The position numbers and the translations under genes are program-made. Below, in pieces: positions 33,314 to 44,939 of a stretch of DNA of 64,000 bases. Position 1 is the stretch's first letter; each line of letters begins with the position of its first letter. Source of the stretch: Balaenoptera acutorostrata (taxonomy: Eukaryota; Chordata; Mammalia; Artiodactyla; Balaenopteridae); contig NC_080073.1 in assembly GCF_949987535.1 (NCBI RefSeq), forward strand, positions 25,912,116 to 25,976,115, written 5' to 3'. A model generated the notes under the pieces. It worked only from the letters and a program-made list of their open reading frames with translations. It was not told the origin of the DNA and searched no databases.

Positions 33314-33328
33314 CACATATGATCTTTT
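33314..33328 (+). repeat. Target-site duplication, left copy
   Basis: CACATATGATCTTTT is repeated with one difference at 33631-33645. Confidence 0.88.
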
Positions 33329-33630
33329 TTTAAAAAAGTTATATATTATTTATTTATTATTTATTTTTGGCTGTGTTGGGTCTTCGTTTCTATGCGAGGG
33401 CTTTCTCTAGTTGCGGCAAGCGGGGGCCACTCTTCATCGCGATGCGCGGGCCTCTCACTATCGCAGCCTCTCTTGTTGCGGAGCACAGGCTCCAGACGTG
33501 CAGGCTCAGTAGTTGTGGCTCACGGGCCTAGTTGCTCCGCGGCATGTGGGATCTTCCCCGACCAGGGCTCGAACCCGTGTCCCCTGCATTGGCAGGCAGA
33601 TTCTCAACCACTGCGCCACCAGGGAAGCCC
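33329..33630 (-). mobile_element. CHR-type SINE
   Basis: The antisense head is CGCCACCAGGGAAGCCC at the right and the body contains CTCTTGTTGCGGAGCACAGG. It belongs to the same subfamily as 48249, 52827 and 59918 (all about 300 bases with the same CGCGATGCGCGGGCCTCTCA-type block). Confidence 0.94.
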
Positions 33631-33645
33631 CACATATGGTCTTTT

Positions 33646-33870
33646 ATAGCTTACTTTCTTCATACTTAGAAATACTTTTTGGACATCTTTATATGTCATT
33701 GTATAAAGGACATAAAGATCTAATATATTTATTAGTTTTTAGAATCCAGTATATGGGTTATCATTGAATTAAATAGTTTTGATTCATGGCTGCTTTGGCT
33801 GTTTTCCCTTGTTCCTCATTATACACCATATGACAATAGCTTTTCTTATGCTATGACATGCTGATGTGGA
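33646..33870. repeat. Decayed LINE-like sequence
   Basis: TACTTTTTGGACATCTTTAT and GGTTATCATTGAATTAAATA resemble the old L1-related family also seen near 44170. It continues from 33235-33313 across the SINE. Confidence 0.35.
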
Positions 33871-34469
33871 GCTCTTGTCAAATTGTCCTCCAAAGAGATG
33901 TTGCCAACTTCCACCCCCATTCCTTAAAAAATTGGAGTGTATTTGTGTGTTTTCTTTGGGCTGAAACTTTGAAACATCTCAGCTTGTGGAGCAACCTGGC
34001 AATTAATCCTTGTTTAATCACCCTGAGTGACAATTTGTACCTGATGAATAGTGAGAAAACACAGAGCACTGATGTCAGTCATCTTTTTTTTCAAAACACA
34101 TTTTATTTGTCTTTAATTCCCAAAGTGATATCCACATTCTGTTGCAAGGTTGTCATTCATCCTTATGCTTCTGTTGTTTAAGGTTGGTGGGATGAGGGGA
34201 ATCTAATGAATTTGTTATTTTGTGGTCTCAAAAAGCTGGAAGATTCTCCTTTAACTCTGCGATTAATGAGTATCCCAGAGGGAATTTCCTGTGAACTGAG
34301 GGAGCATTCCCTAAAGGGAATGATTCCTAGGTCATTGAGCATTTTGAAATCAAAAGGATTCTACCTGCATTGTATATGAGAGAGCCATGGGGGTTGAACT
34401 CTGGGAAGAAATGTGTATTTCTAGGCAGTGTCATAAAAATTTCTGTGAAGCTTGTAAGGGCTACTGGGG

Positions 34470-34740
34470 GAGCGTTCTAGCTGTGTGGTTAAAGGGGCAG
34501 GCTTTGAAGATACTTTGCTGGAACTGTGGTCTTGGTTCTGCCTCTTACAGGCTGAGTATCCTTAGGAAAGTGACTTAACCTTTCTGAGCCTTCCTTGGTT
34601 TTCTCGTTTGAAAACCTATCTTGGTTTTCTCATCTGCAATGTGGGAATAATATTACTTATTACCATGAGGCTATCTTACGTGGTTATTGTGAGAGTTAAA
34701 TGGGATAATGTGTGCATTGTGCCTCATTGGGCATGATGTG
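34470..34740 (+). repeat. MIR SINE
   Basis: TAGCTGTGTGGTTAAAGGGG, CTGGAACTGTGGTCTTGG and TTTTCTCATCTGCAATGTGG are in sense MIR order, with a short internal duplication of CTTGGTTTTCTC at about 34590-34632. Confidence 0.75.
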
Positions 34741-34799
34741 TAATGTGGGCTCCGTATACGTTTGTGGTTGGAAGAAGGGTTAATGGAAACAGAATTAGA

Positions 34800-34930
34800 T
34801 AAGGAGCAAGAACACCTGTGTTCACGGCCCTGACATTGTAGGTTATGTGACAGAGAACAAGTCACTTCCCCACCATGAGGCACAGCCCTTCATTTGCTAA
34901 AAATGGGGGTGACGATTCTTGTCTTAGAGC
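34800..34930 (+). repeat. MIR SINE fragment
   Basis: GACAGAGAACAAGTCACTTC followed by TTTGCTAAAAATGGGGGTGA is a second, shorter sense MIR immediately after the first. Confidence 0.6.
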
Positions 34931-34939
34931 CTTAACTCA

Positions 34940-35920
34940 GAAGAGATAGAGTCGAGTCCCTCCTGATGTGAGGATTTAGGGTATAAAGGAATGAGACTTC
35001 CTGATGGAATAGCAGATTTATATGGCTCAACACAGACACACCTGGGGACAGGTACACTTTAGACGACATGGAGTTTAGAAGAATTGGACCTTATACCCTC
35101 ACAGTCTCTTTGCTTAAGTGAAATATGCATATGATGTTTGTAAAAACAATTTGCAACCTATAACAGGAAGACGACAGTTAGATGCTGCCCTTGGGGTCAG
35201 TATATAAAAAGGGGCTTTTTTGTGCCTGGCACCCATGAAAACTCATGTCCTAGGTGAAAACCACACATCCTCAAGGCAATACTTAATTCATTTTACCGAA
35301 GCCTGCTTAATAGGTATGAATTTTTGTGGCGCCTAGTGTGCTATGCTAAACACTTCCATTTACACGGTCACCAGTCCTTAAGCAGAAGCTTCCTTTTCTA
35401 AGCCTTGAGAAACAAGGATATTTATACGATATTTGAACCCAAGATCATACCCTGGAAACTCCTGAGATAAGATCTGGACTGTACCTACATTTTGTTGACA
35501 TTGTACAGGATTTAAAATTTTGATTAGTTGCCAACCTGTGATATTTTGGGTAAAAATTCAGATTTAAGGTTTTCTCTGGAATAATGAAAAAATTATGAAA
35601 ATTTCGGGCAATTCGTATTCCTTCCATTGTTTTAGATAGAACACACGTGTTCGGCTTTTTCCACAATCCCCACCATTCCCTATTGTTTACCTGACCTGCC
35701 TCACCCATTTACATTCCTGGCTGGCTGCTATAGTCGTCTGATGTTGTGACTGCTGATTTGAAGGAGTGAGTGAGGGAATATGTACTATTGGAAGGATGAT
35801 AAGAATGGCAGATTGGAATAAAGGTGCCACTTGGTGGGAATAGCTGTGCTAATAAGCAGAACATCCAAGCAGCTAAATCCTCCCTGTCCTGGAGAGGCTG
35901 TTGGGTTGGAGCGGATATGA
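34940..35920. other. Non-coding sequence without recognised repeats
   Basis: This is A/T-rich DNA with no ORF of note. It is one of the cleaner single-copy stretches of the window. Confidence 0.45.
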
Positions 35921-35924
35921 TTGA

Positions 35925-36110
35925 GGACCTGCTGTGTGCTTGGCTTCTTTCATGCATCACCTCTTGTCATCCTCAGAACAATTTTCTGAGGCATGTATTT
36001 TACCTTCTCCTTTCTAAATCTGAAGAAACTGAAGCCCAGGGAAGTTAGGTAACATGCCCTCGGTCATGCAAATAATAAGTAGTAGAGTCAGGATTCAAAA
36101 CCAGGTCTTG
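35925..36110 (-). repeat. MIR SINE
   Basis: GAAGAAACTGAAGCCCAGGG, AACATGCCCTCGGTCATGCA and AGTCAGGATTCAAAACCAGG are in antisense MIR order. Confidence 0.75.
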
Positions 36111-36539
36111 AGGGCTTGAGATCACAAATTCTTTAACCAAGAGAGACTCTTAAGCTTTGTCATTTTGACCCTCCTGGTCTAAATATAAAACAGTACCTTG
36201 GCAAAAACAGAATCTTATATTCTCACTGGCCTAGGGGATGAGATCTAACTGTTGTCAGATATCTGAAGAACCCTAGGCTAGTTGGCTTACTTGAGGCTGG
36301 GCTCTTAAAGATGAAACTCCTATAAAATTAGAGGGTGTGGTGTTGAGCTTATTGGGGTATCTGAAAGGTGAGAAATTGAATTAAATATAATGCGATTTCC
36401 AGTAAAAGGCTACTTGTAATTTTCTAATCAGATCTGCATACATTAAAGGAGGCTCCATTCCGCTTGTTTATAGCTTTGGTGTTAAATTGGGGGCTCTGGG
36501 GAGTTTGTGAAAGCAGGCAGGTGGGGGGCATTCTTCAGA

Positions 36540-37100
36540 AATGCCATTTGCATGTTTCCTAGAGGAAACATCCACCAAAGGGATCAGTCAAGGGAGGGAG
36601 TTTACAGTGCATCCCTTCAGCAGCCAATTTGAGGTCAAAACAAGGTAAAAATAAAGAAAATGGTCATTATCCAGTCTTTGGACCTGTTTTTGAACTTCTG
36701 CTCCCCATTGCTTTACCAATTCTGACACCATGTTGCAAAACAGACCCAAGCACATTTGACTGTCAGAAGGCATTTAATGAGAACATTATCTGATTTTATG
36801 TTTGGTAAACTACTTGGTGGTGCAGAAACTGCTTTCACAGTTCTTTAAAACTGACTCATTATGTGTACGTGTAACACCCAGAGCGGGTCCTCCAAGTTTG
36901 CGTGCTGAGGAATTAGGCCTCCCGGGGACTTATTAAAAGAATGCAGGTGTTTTCTTTCTTCAACGACACTATGAAATGACTCTAATAATATAATTTCTCA
37001 GTCTTTTGTTCCGCAGTCAGGCACCCAGGAGCGCACCTGTCATTTGCATCCTTGATGACTGGGCCTTTGGAGCTTCTCCAGCGACTTAGTGAGTCGTTTG
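36540..37100. promoter_or_regulatory. Candidate distal regulatory segment with octamer motifs
   Basis: Perfect POU octamers (ATTTGCAT) lie at 36546-36553 and 37042-37049, and a third (ATGCAAAT) lies at 36066-36073 inside a MIR. The second is flanked by the E-box CACCTGTC (37034-37041) and TGATGACT (37053-37060). The surroundings carry no recognisable repeat, which is compatible with a conserved element. Function is inferred from motifs only. Confidence 0.3.
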
Positions 37101-37554
37101 GAAATCATAACGACAGGCTTCTTTCATCTTTACGAAGCCCCAGATTTGGAGACAATAGATATCTGGGAGAGTCTCCATCACCTTTGGTCTGGAATATTTG
37201 GAGCCACAGGGAAGGACACATACGTATGTTTTCCTCTGCTCTGGCAGACAAAGGCATTTAATAGATGTGTCCACCTGCTAGGGATTTTGGATAATTTTTT
37301 TTAAACTTCAAAATCCTTGATGATAACAGCGTTTTAAGGCAGTTTTATTTATTATTTTACATTCATTTTGATCCAGTTGTTGCATAAGTGTGCAGTGTAG
37401 ACAATTGGGAAAATTCAGCAATGTCAAATGATTTATTTTTTTTTAAAAAAAAGAGTGTTAACTCCATCACATGACGAGGAAGGAGTATAGACCTCTTAGC
37501 TTTAGGGTGTGATTTCCTTCTAGTCTAGTTTCTTTATGGTAGAGTTTTATGTAG

Positions 37555-37990
37555 TTGTACTAGTTTTCTAGAGCTGCTGAAACAAATTACTACAAACTGT
37601 GGGTTCAGACAACAAAATGGATCCTGTTACAGTTCTGAAGGCTGGAAGTCTAAAATCAAGGTGTCGGCAGGGTTCGTTCCCTCTTTTGGCTCTGAGGGAG
37701 AATCCATCCCTTGCCTGTCTTAGCTTCTGGGGACTCTTGGCAGTGCTTGGCCTTCGTGGTTTACAGATGTGTCACTCTGTTCTCTGCATCTGTCACCACA
37801 TAGTGTTCTTCCTCTGGGTTTCTGTCCCTTTCTCTTCTCTTCGAAAGGCTTGTCATTGGATTTGGGCCTACCCTAATCTAGGATGATTTCATCAACTTAA
37901 TTATATCTACAAAGACTCTTTTCTAAATGAGATCACATTTAGAGATTCCAGGTGGATCTTTGAAGGGACCACTATTCAACCCATTATAAT
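37555..37990 (-). repeat. MaLR-like LTR
   Basis: TTTCTAGAGCTGCTGAAACA, AGTTCTGAAGGCTGGAAGTC, AAAATCAAGGTGTCGGCAGG and AATGAGATCACATTTAGAGA, ending ATTCAACCCATTATAA, match the reverse complement of an ERVL-MaLR LTR (MLT1 or relative). Unlike the copy at 10875 it is uninterrupted. There is no internal coding region. Confidence 0.65.
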
Positions 37991-38007
37991 AATTCTGGAA
38001 GTAAAGC

Positions 38008-38048
38008 ATGTATATATATACACATATATATGTAAATATATATACACA
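38008..38048. repeat. TA-rich simple repeat
   Basis: TGTATATATATACACATATA is followed by TATGTAAATATATATACACA and forms overlapping palindromes. Confidence 0.8.
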
Positions 38049-38049
38049 G

Positions 38050-38740
38050 TTTCATATTTGTAAGCAGTGTGCCCAATTTGGACTTTCTAAACGTATTATT
38101 TGTGAGAGTACAGTGGTGTGGGAGGGCTGGGCCTTGACTCTGGGGCACCTTTGTGGGAAATACAACTTACTTGTCTTTTCTGGGCCAGTTAAATGTTTGC
38201 AGCAGGACAGGATTGTACAAGCTGCTCTTAGCAGAGGGAACTCTGAGATGGAATTTGCTGCCCATATTGATGAATTCAGCTGTCTGAATCAGTTGACCCC
38301 TGGGTCACCCTATGAAGTCCATCCATCGTCTTTGAGCTTTTGTTGGGCCTTGCCAGGGAGATGTATAGGAAATGAAGTGGTAGTGTGTAGACAGTTATTT
38401 GTGGGAAGAGCTTCTCGCCCTAGGGCCTTTTAATTAATCTCTAGGCTGTATAACCGATTCGCTTTCAAAGGGAAAAAAAAGTGGGCTTCCTTAGAAAAGG
38501 AAATTCTTCATCATCCTAGAAATAGGTCCCACAAAATCCTGCCGGAGCTGACTCACTCTATCCCTCCCCCATCCTTATCCCCCTTGCCCCCTGCCACTTC
38601 TCCGTAAACACAGTCAGAAGAAGTATAACATTAATTGTACTTCCTCATTCCCCGATTTCTGTTAAATCCAGCATGAATGGATCTAGGCTTTTCAGAATAA
38701 ATTATGTGAAATAAAATGAAAGCAAATTATGATTTTTTTA
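38050..38740. other. Non-coding sequence, one chance ORF
   Basis: A 141-codon + strand frame (38008-38433) starts inside the TA repeat and has no domain. I do not call it a gene. Confidence 0.45.
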
Positions 38741-38744
38741 TCAT

Positions 38745-38985
38745 CATGTTAGCTATCATGAATTGAACATTTACAGTGTGCTAGGGACATTATATTCTAA
38801 ACGTGTTTCTTGTATTCTTATTTAATTCTTGAAACCTGTTATGAGAGAAACACCATCATCCACGTTGGTTTCATGAGCAAACTGAGAGCCTGCAAGTGAG
38901 TTACTTTCCCAAGGTCACACAGCTAGTTAGTACTCAAACCAAGGTTATATCTGACAACCCTGACTGTTGTTTGGGCTCTTAAACA
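38745..38985 (-). repeat. MIR SINE
   Basis: ACAGTGTGCTAGGGACATTA, AGCAAACTGAGAGCCTGC and CCCAAGGTCACACAGCTAGT are in antisense MIR order. Confidence 0.8.
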
Positions 38986-39029
38986 CCATATTATGTGCCT
39001 GGCTCCAGAGGATTCTTACAGATTCTAAA

Positions 39030-39207
39030 GCATAGTTTTCACACTTCCGTATTCATCAGAATCACCTGGAGGGCTGCTCCCCTCCGCTGTCAGAGTTTCC
39101 CATTCATTAAATCTCGGTTGGTGCTTAGAATCTACATCTAATAAATTAGGTGCTGCTGTTGCTGCTTCTGGCCCAGGGAACACAGTCTGAGAACCATCAG
39201 TCAACAC
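39030..39207. repeat. MER5-like hAT fragment
   Basis: CATCAGAATCACCTGGAGGG, GTGCTTAGAATCTACATCTA and CAGTCTGAGAACCATCAGTC follow MER5 phrasing. Confidence 0.55.
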
Positions 39208-39529
39208 CATAGCCCAGCCCTCCAGGACTTACAGAGTCACATCAGTTTATCAGACTAGATAAACATGATTTCACTGACTGTCCAGTGTAGCAGTCCATAC
39301 GCCTTCTTATCACAAAGTAGTGTAGGTTACTCTTACATGGTTGGTATTGATGTTGAGGGCTAGGAGTTTAGATTGAAAAGAAGGTCCCCACCTCCCACTT
39401 AAGCTTTAGTAGATTCTTGGCTTCTTCCTCTTTCCTATCACCATGGAATTTAATAAAGTGGTTTTTAAGCTCTTTCATCAGCTGGAAAGTAGAACCAGCC
39501 AAGGTCTGGTATCTGTGAAGATGACTAGA

Positions 39530-39790
39530 GATTAATGAAAGGTTCTAGCCCCACCCGATAGTAAAATACATTATAAGGCTACAGAAATGAAAATAGTATG
39601 GTATTGGAGCAGGAATAGATTCCTGTGACAGACTAGAAAATCTCCAAAAATCGACCCAAGTATTGTGGGACAGTGGTCTATGGTAAAGGTGACATAAAAA
39701 AGCAGTGGGGAAAGATTCAATAAATGGTGCTAGGACAAGCAGCTTCCCATTTGGAATAAAAAGAGATTAATCCAAAACTTTTAAAGAACA
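39530..39790 (+). repeat. Old L1 ORF2 fragment (non-coding now)
   Basis: GGCTACAGAAATGAAAATAG, TATGGTATTGGAGCAGGAAT and TTCAATAAATGGTGCTAGGA correspond to the sense strand of the L1 ORF2 region. Many stops show it is a relic. The SINE at 39802 sits at its right edge. Confidence 0.65.
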
Positions 39791-39801
39791 TTAAAATTTG
39801 A

Positions 39802-40098
39802 GGGGCTTCCCTGGTGGCGCAGTGATTGGGAATCCGCCTGCCAAGGCAGGGGACACGGGTTCGAGCCCTGGTCCGGGAGGATCCCACATGCCACGGAGCA
39901 ACTAAGCCCGTGCACCACAACTACTGAGCCTGCGCTCTAGAGCCCGCGAGCCACAACTACTGAAGCCTGAGAGCCTAGAGCCCATGCTCCACAACAAAGA
40001 GAAGCCACCGCAATGAGAAGCCCGCGCACTGCAACGAGAGAAAGCCTGCACGCAGCAACGAAGACCCAACGCAGCCAAAAAAAAAACCCAAAAAACAA
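39802..40098 (+). mobile_element. CHR-type SINE, long form
   Basis: The head GGGGCTTCCCTGGTGGCGCA, B-box GGGTTCGAGCC, body and A-rich tail are present. The target duplication is AACATTAAAATTTGA at 39787-39801 and 40099-40113 (one T/C difference in 15). Confidence 0.95.
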
Positions 40099-40169
40099 AA
40101 CATTAAAATCTGATTATGGACAAATGCTTTTACAAGTTTAGAGAGTAAAAAGCCTATCCAAGTTCAAGT

Positions 40170-40660
40170 ATTTGCTCTTCCTTTTTCTCTTAGTCGCGTC
40201 TTGCTGCACTGGCCACCTTACTGGTTCCCAAACACAGCAGACGTATTCTCACCTTGGGGCCTCTGCGCTTGCTGGGACCTCCCCCAGGACCAGCCCCCCA
40301 GATACCCATCAGTTTTGTTCCTTCGCTTCCTTCCAGATCTCTCCTCCAATGCTGTTTCCTTAAAGCATTGTTCCTTGACCATCCTAAAATAGTACTCAGG
40401 TCACTCCCTTTTCCCTTCCTCTGACTTCTTTTTTTTTTTCCCCCAGAACTTTTACCAATACCTGACATATTTGTAATGGATTATCTGGCTTTCCTTCTCA
40501 ACCTCGATGTAGTTACTTTAGCCTACACAAGAATTTAAACTGCACGAGGATATTTTGTTCCATGTTTCTTTTGTTAAATTCTCCAATACCCAGAAAAATA
40601 TCTAGTGCATAGCAAAATACCCACCAGAATTTGTTGAATGAATGAATAAATGAATGGATG
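40170..40660 (+). repeat. L2 LINE 3' end
   Basis: TTGCTGCACTGGCCACCTTA, GGGGCCTCTGCGCTTGCTGG, CTTCCTTCCAGATCTCTCC and GAATTTGTTGAATGAATGAA run in sense L2 order over nearly 500 bases, the longest L2 relic in the window. Confidence 0.75.
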
Positions 40661-40669
40661 ATAGGAAAC

Positions 40670-42330
40670 CCAGACGTCATAAAGGAAGATGGCTTATTTT
40701 GAGATGAAATAATTTTAAAAGTGTCAAAAGAAAATTGAAAAAACAATTGGAACAGATTTGATAGAGGCCTGATTTTTTAAGATGTGAAAACGGCTCTAAT
40801 AAAATCATGAAATGACACATTAGAAAATTGGGCAAAGGATCTCATCAGGCAGGTGTATGACAAAGTATCATTTGTTTTCTTAGTAATGTTACCATGTCTA
40901 ATGTTTCCGTTTATTTGTGAGTCCAGTATGAATAGCTGTTAGAAAATATGTTTGGGTAGAATTGTGATGTCTGTGTTCAATGAACTATAGCATCTCTTTT
41001 CCTAGGAAATGTTAAAATAGTATGCATACTCATGTTTGGGCTAAGCTTTGTTGACTTCTGTGAAGAAGATTAAAAGACTTTTAAGATTCCTTAGGATTTG
41101 GAGTTGTCCATGGGTGTAAACAAGACCCATAGCTGTGCTAGTGTGATCCAAGAAATGACAGGAAAACAACAAATAAAAGACTATGCTACCTACAACATCA
41201 AAAAATCACTTCTACATCTAGGGATGTGGGCATTTGGCCACTCATGGATACATTTCTGTTTTCTTGTCATGATGACTTGGGAGTGTTGCCGGTGGCATTT
41301 AGTAGGCTGGAGACCAGGATGTTAACTCTTCTGTGGTCTGTGAGATGGTTCCGTCACAATGAAGGTGATCCTATCCTGAATGCCAGTGCCATTCTCCTGC
41401 AGTGAGAAGCATTGGAAAGTGTAGTAAGCAGCAAGTGCCTTTGGGAAGTGCTTAGTACACCTCTGATGTTTGGAAACTTAATTAACTTCTCTGGACCTCA
41501 GTTTCCCTCATCCATAGATTGAGTGAGATAGATTATAGAATGGGAAAGGCCCCATCATCATTAATACATGGTGATAGTATTACTAGGGAATATTATTACT
41601 ACAAATAGTAATAATATTACTGTTCCTGCTCAAATAGCCAACTGAGGAGATTTGGGCAAGAAGAAATTTAGGAGAACAGAAATTTTTCAGTCAGTCCCTT
41701 TGCTGGATAAGCCATCCTTTTCAGGATGTTCTCACTCTTCTGGTCGCTCTAGTTGTGTTGTAGACTTGTATATTTACCAAGGGTGAATTTGTTTGTTGCT
41801 GACACTACTTATGCCAGTTATACTTGCTACTATAGTTAGGTAAGTTACCTACATAAACCCATGAAATATGAATGTGAGAAGAAAAAGGAGCTGTTATTTC
41901 TATGAAAATTAAGCTGAATGCTTGGAAATGACCTAAAACAATTATAAAAGATTGGGAAAGAGGCAGAAACTGCAAAAGGACTTAGGTGTTTGTTTGTTTT
42001 TTTTGACAATATCTTTAAGTTCTGATAGTACTCTAAAAAAAAAAACAACCCAAAAAACACCCATAAAACAAAAAATCTGAACTGGAAATTGAAGAAGATG
42101 CATTATAGGTGTGTTTTATCGGTGATGTGTAAGGTACTCTGTCTGTAAACCCATAAGCAAAATTCTCTCGCCCACTATAAATGAACGTATGGTTATGTAT
42201 TTCAAGAAAAAAATAAGATACGTATGTATCATTCTTTTGTGATTCCTCAATGTGATAGACACTGCTGGTTGTCCTCATATACTTTGTGTACTTCTTCCTT
42301 CGAAATATTACTTTCAAAATAATGTCCGGC
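40670..42330. other. Non-coding sequence, small MIR-like patch
   Basis: At 41430-41560, GGAAACTTAATTAACTTCTC and CTCAGTTTCCCTCATCCATA look like a sense MIR. Imperfect TATTACTA repeats lie at 41578-41622. No gene evidence. Confidence 0.45.
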
Positions 42331-42667
42331 ACATAGCCAGTTAAGACAATGTTTCCTAGCCGTCCTCGCTCCTAGAGATTGCCATTTGACTAAACTAGCC
42401 AAGGGCATATAAGTAAAAATAGTAAGTACAGCTTCTGGGATGCGCTCTTGAAGGGAAAGCATGTACCTTTCTTTCCCCGACTTCTTGCCCACTGGAGTGT
42501 GGATGTGATAGTTGGAGCTCAAGCAACTAAATTGGACCATGAGGTACAAACCCTCTGTTGAGAAAAGCAGAATAAGACAAGCAGTGCCTGGGTCCCTGAT
42601 GACCATAGAGACACATCATAGCCTTGGACTGTATAACTCCAGACTGTATTTCCATGAGAGAGAAATT

Positions 42668-42683
42668 AATTTTCATCTTGTTT
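42668..42683 (+). repeat. Target-site duplication, left copy
   Basis: AATTTTCATCTTGTTT is repeated exactly at 43034-43049. Confidence 0.93.
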
Positions 42684-43033
42684 TTTTAAAATTTATTTAT
42701 TTATTTATTTATTTTTGGCTGCGTTGGGTCTGTTGCTGTGTGCGGGCTTTCTCTAGTTGCGGTGAGTGGGGGCTACTCTTCGTGGTGGTGCACGGGCTTC
42801 TCGTTGCAGTGGTTTCTCTTGTTGCGGAGCACAAGCTGTGGGTGCAGGCTTCAGTAGTTGTGGCAGGCGGGCTCAGTAGTTGTGGCTCACGGGCTCTAGA
42901 GCACAGGCTCAGTAGTTGTGGCGCACGGGCTTAGTTGTTCCGTGGCATGTGGGATCTTCCCGTACCAGGGCTCGAACCCGTGTCCCCTGTATTGGCAGGC
43001 AGATTCTTAACCACTGCGTCACCAGGTAAGTCC
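42684..43033 (-). mobile_element. CHR-type SINE inserted in an LTR
   Basis: The antisense head ends GCGTCACCAGGTAAGTCC, with two changes from the usual CACCAGGGAAGTCC: one creates GGTAAG, a splice-donor-like string on the + strand. The B-box is GGCTCGAACCCG in antisense. The flanking 16 bp duplication is perfect. Confidence 0.95.
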
Positions 43034-43089
43034 AATTTTCATCTTGTTTAAGCCATTATTATTTTGGATTTTCAGTCACCTGTAGCCAA

Positions 43090-44160
43090 ATTTCAACCCA
43101 GCTGGACTATAGCAATAGGATACACATTGTGTTCTCAATGGTTGAAAATCCAAAACCGTTCTTTTAATTTTAGGAATACCTGCTAAGGGCAGGTGTGCTT
43201 TTCCAGAATATACTGTTCTGAGGCAGGCATGTCTTCATCCGAAACCTTGGCATTTCATAAGTTCTTAGAGTGAATGACTTATGGTTATATTATAATAGGT
43301 AGTAAAGAGAGTATTTTTTCCTGTTGTTCAGCTGCTCTGTGAATATGCGCCATTATCTATCGAGGAATAACCTGGAACATTTCAGGAATGTCATCATGTA
43401 GCACTGATTTCACCCCCTAAAAAAGTGCATATCCTGTTTTGGGATGCGTTTAGGACTGCTTATTTTAGGATTAAAGGGTACAGAGTGAAGGAATACGATT
43501 AATCCCTTTGATGGTCCCTATCATTTTACCAGCAGACTAAGCAGAGGGCTTGGGTTCACATTACATCCATGGAGAAGTATACCACAGCGCTACTGTGTGA
43601 GTGAGGAGTGAAACCCTATCGCCTTTGTGTGAGCACAAAACGGCATGTGCCTTTTTAACCTCTTAATTAAATAATCACCATCCAAAAACGTTTCTTTCTG
43701 GAAAGTCTGCCCTGTTGGTTGTATCCCAGGTGAGTTTTCTGTGAAAGTCTTTAAGCTGGAATTCGCTTTCTGATGGTTATTCCTGACCAGTTTTCTCAAA
43801 TTATCTGAGAAGAGTGTTAAATTGGTAATAAAAAATGTCTGAGAAAAAATTGGATGACACTTTGGGGTCAAATTTTCAAAAGGAAGAGGAACGCACTGGG
43901 AAATGGATTTATGAAAAGCTTAGAGGGAATTTATTCAAGAAAGTTTATTGTGTGTGTACTATGGCTTCACATGCCATAAAATACAGTAAAACTGATATCA
44001 TAAATCTATATATTTTAAATTAGTTAGATGTCCTTTGACGCATATGTATACATATAGGTATGCACATATGTCATACATAGGTCAGTATGAATATGTATGT
44101 GTGTATATGTGTATATATGTACATATGTTTTGTTTTTTAACGTAAGCTGTGTCATAATTT
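43090..44160. other. Non-coding sequence, TATGTA-rich at 44040-44130
   Basis: Imperfect TATACATATAGGTATGCACA-type repeats lie at 44040-44125. There are no coding signals. Confidence 0.45.
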
Positions 44161-44169
44161 TTTTTTTTT

Positions 44170-44420
44170 ACCAGTTCTCCACTGATGATCATTTAGGATG
44201 TTTAAAATTTCTAGTTAATGCAGTGGTGCTTCAGCAGACATTCTTATTTGTAGCTCGTTGTTGCCTTTACATGTGACAGTACCTGCAGGATAAATTCCTA
44301 GACATAGAATCACCGAATCAAAGGGTATGTGCAAATTAATTAGTTGAATATTGCTAAATAGAAAAAAATTGTTTCCAAAGATGTTTAGGTCTATCAATGT
44401 GTATGAGGTAAAAGATTAAA
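44170..44420. repeat. Decayed LINE-like sequence
   Basis: AGTTCTCCACTGATGATCAT, TAAATTCCTAGACATAGAAT and CACCGAATCAAAGGGTATGT are typical of an old L1-related element in antisense; I cannot name the subfamily. Confidence 0.4.
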
Positions 44421-44939
44421 TTTAAATGGCCAAGGATTTATCTTGAAGAAACTTTTTGGAATGCTATTTAAAAATTTTATTTTTTATTGTGGCAAGATAG
44501 TCATAGCTGGAATGCCATTTTGATTCATTATGTTGATATGCCACCCTGAAGTTTTTGCAAAACCACTACATTGGATTTAACCTCCTTGTACTGAGATAGC
44601 AGCTTTTAAATAATTTTATCCTGATGGAGTCTCTATGGGAATATGACAGACCATCCTTACTGTAGACAAGGATCAATATGCTGTCAACATTCAGCTACTG
44701 ATAATGCACAGGGTACTGAATTTTGGTGTATCAGGATGAGAGTTTGTGTTCAGCCGCAAGAATGGGTGGAAGAAGGCAGAGGGCTGGGTGTTAATGATTT
44801 GGGTACTGTTCTGCCCCTAATTTTTTTTCATCTCATCTGAGTCTTGATTTACAGATCTGTAAAAATCAAGGGGTTAAGTAAATTAGGGAAGAAAGCCCCT
44901 CTCCCTCATTGCTCCCATCACACTCTCTGGCAGTGTTTC

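Larger units (their letters stand above)
42345..43085 (+). repeat. MaLR (MLT1-like) LTR split by a SINE
   Basis: GTGTGGATGTGATAGTTGGA, GTGCCTGGGTCCCTGATGAC and CTTGGACTGTATAACTCCAG are followed, after the SINE, by TCTTGTTTAAGCCATTATTA and TTTTGGATTTTCAGTCACCT. This is the 3' half of an MLT1-type LTR of an ancient ERVL-related element in sense. No coding capacity is present. Confidence 0.75.

Noticed and set aside
33392..33649. Recurrent ORF starting MRGLSLVAASGGHSS (also at 48309, 52888 and 59975)
   Set aside because: It is the antisense strand of the CHR SINE, repeated wherever that subfamily inserted in minus orientation.
38008..38433. 141-codon + ORF
   Set aside because: It begins inside a TA repeat; no domain, no splice context.
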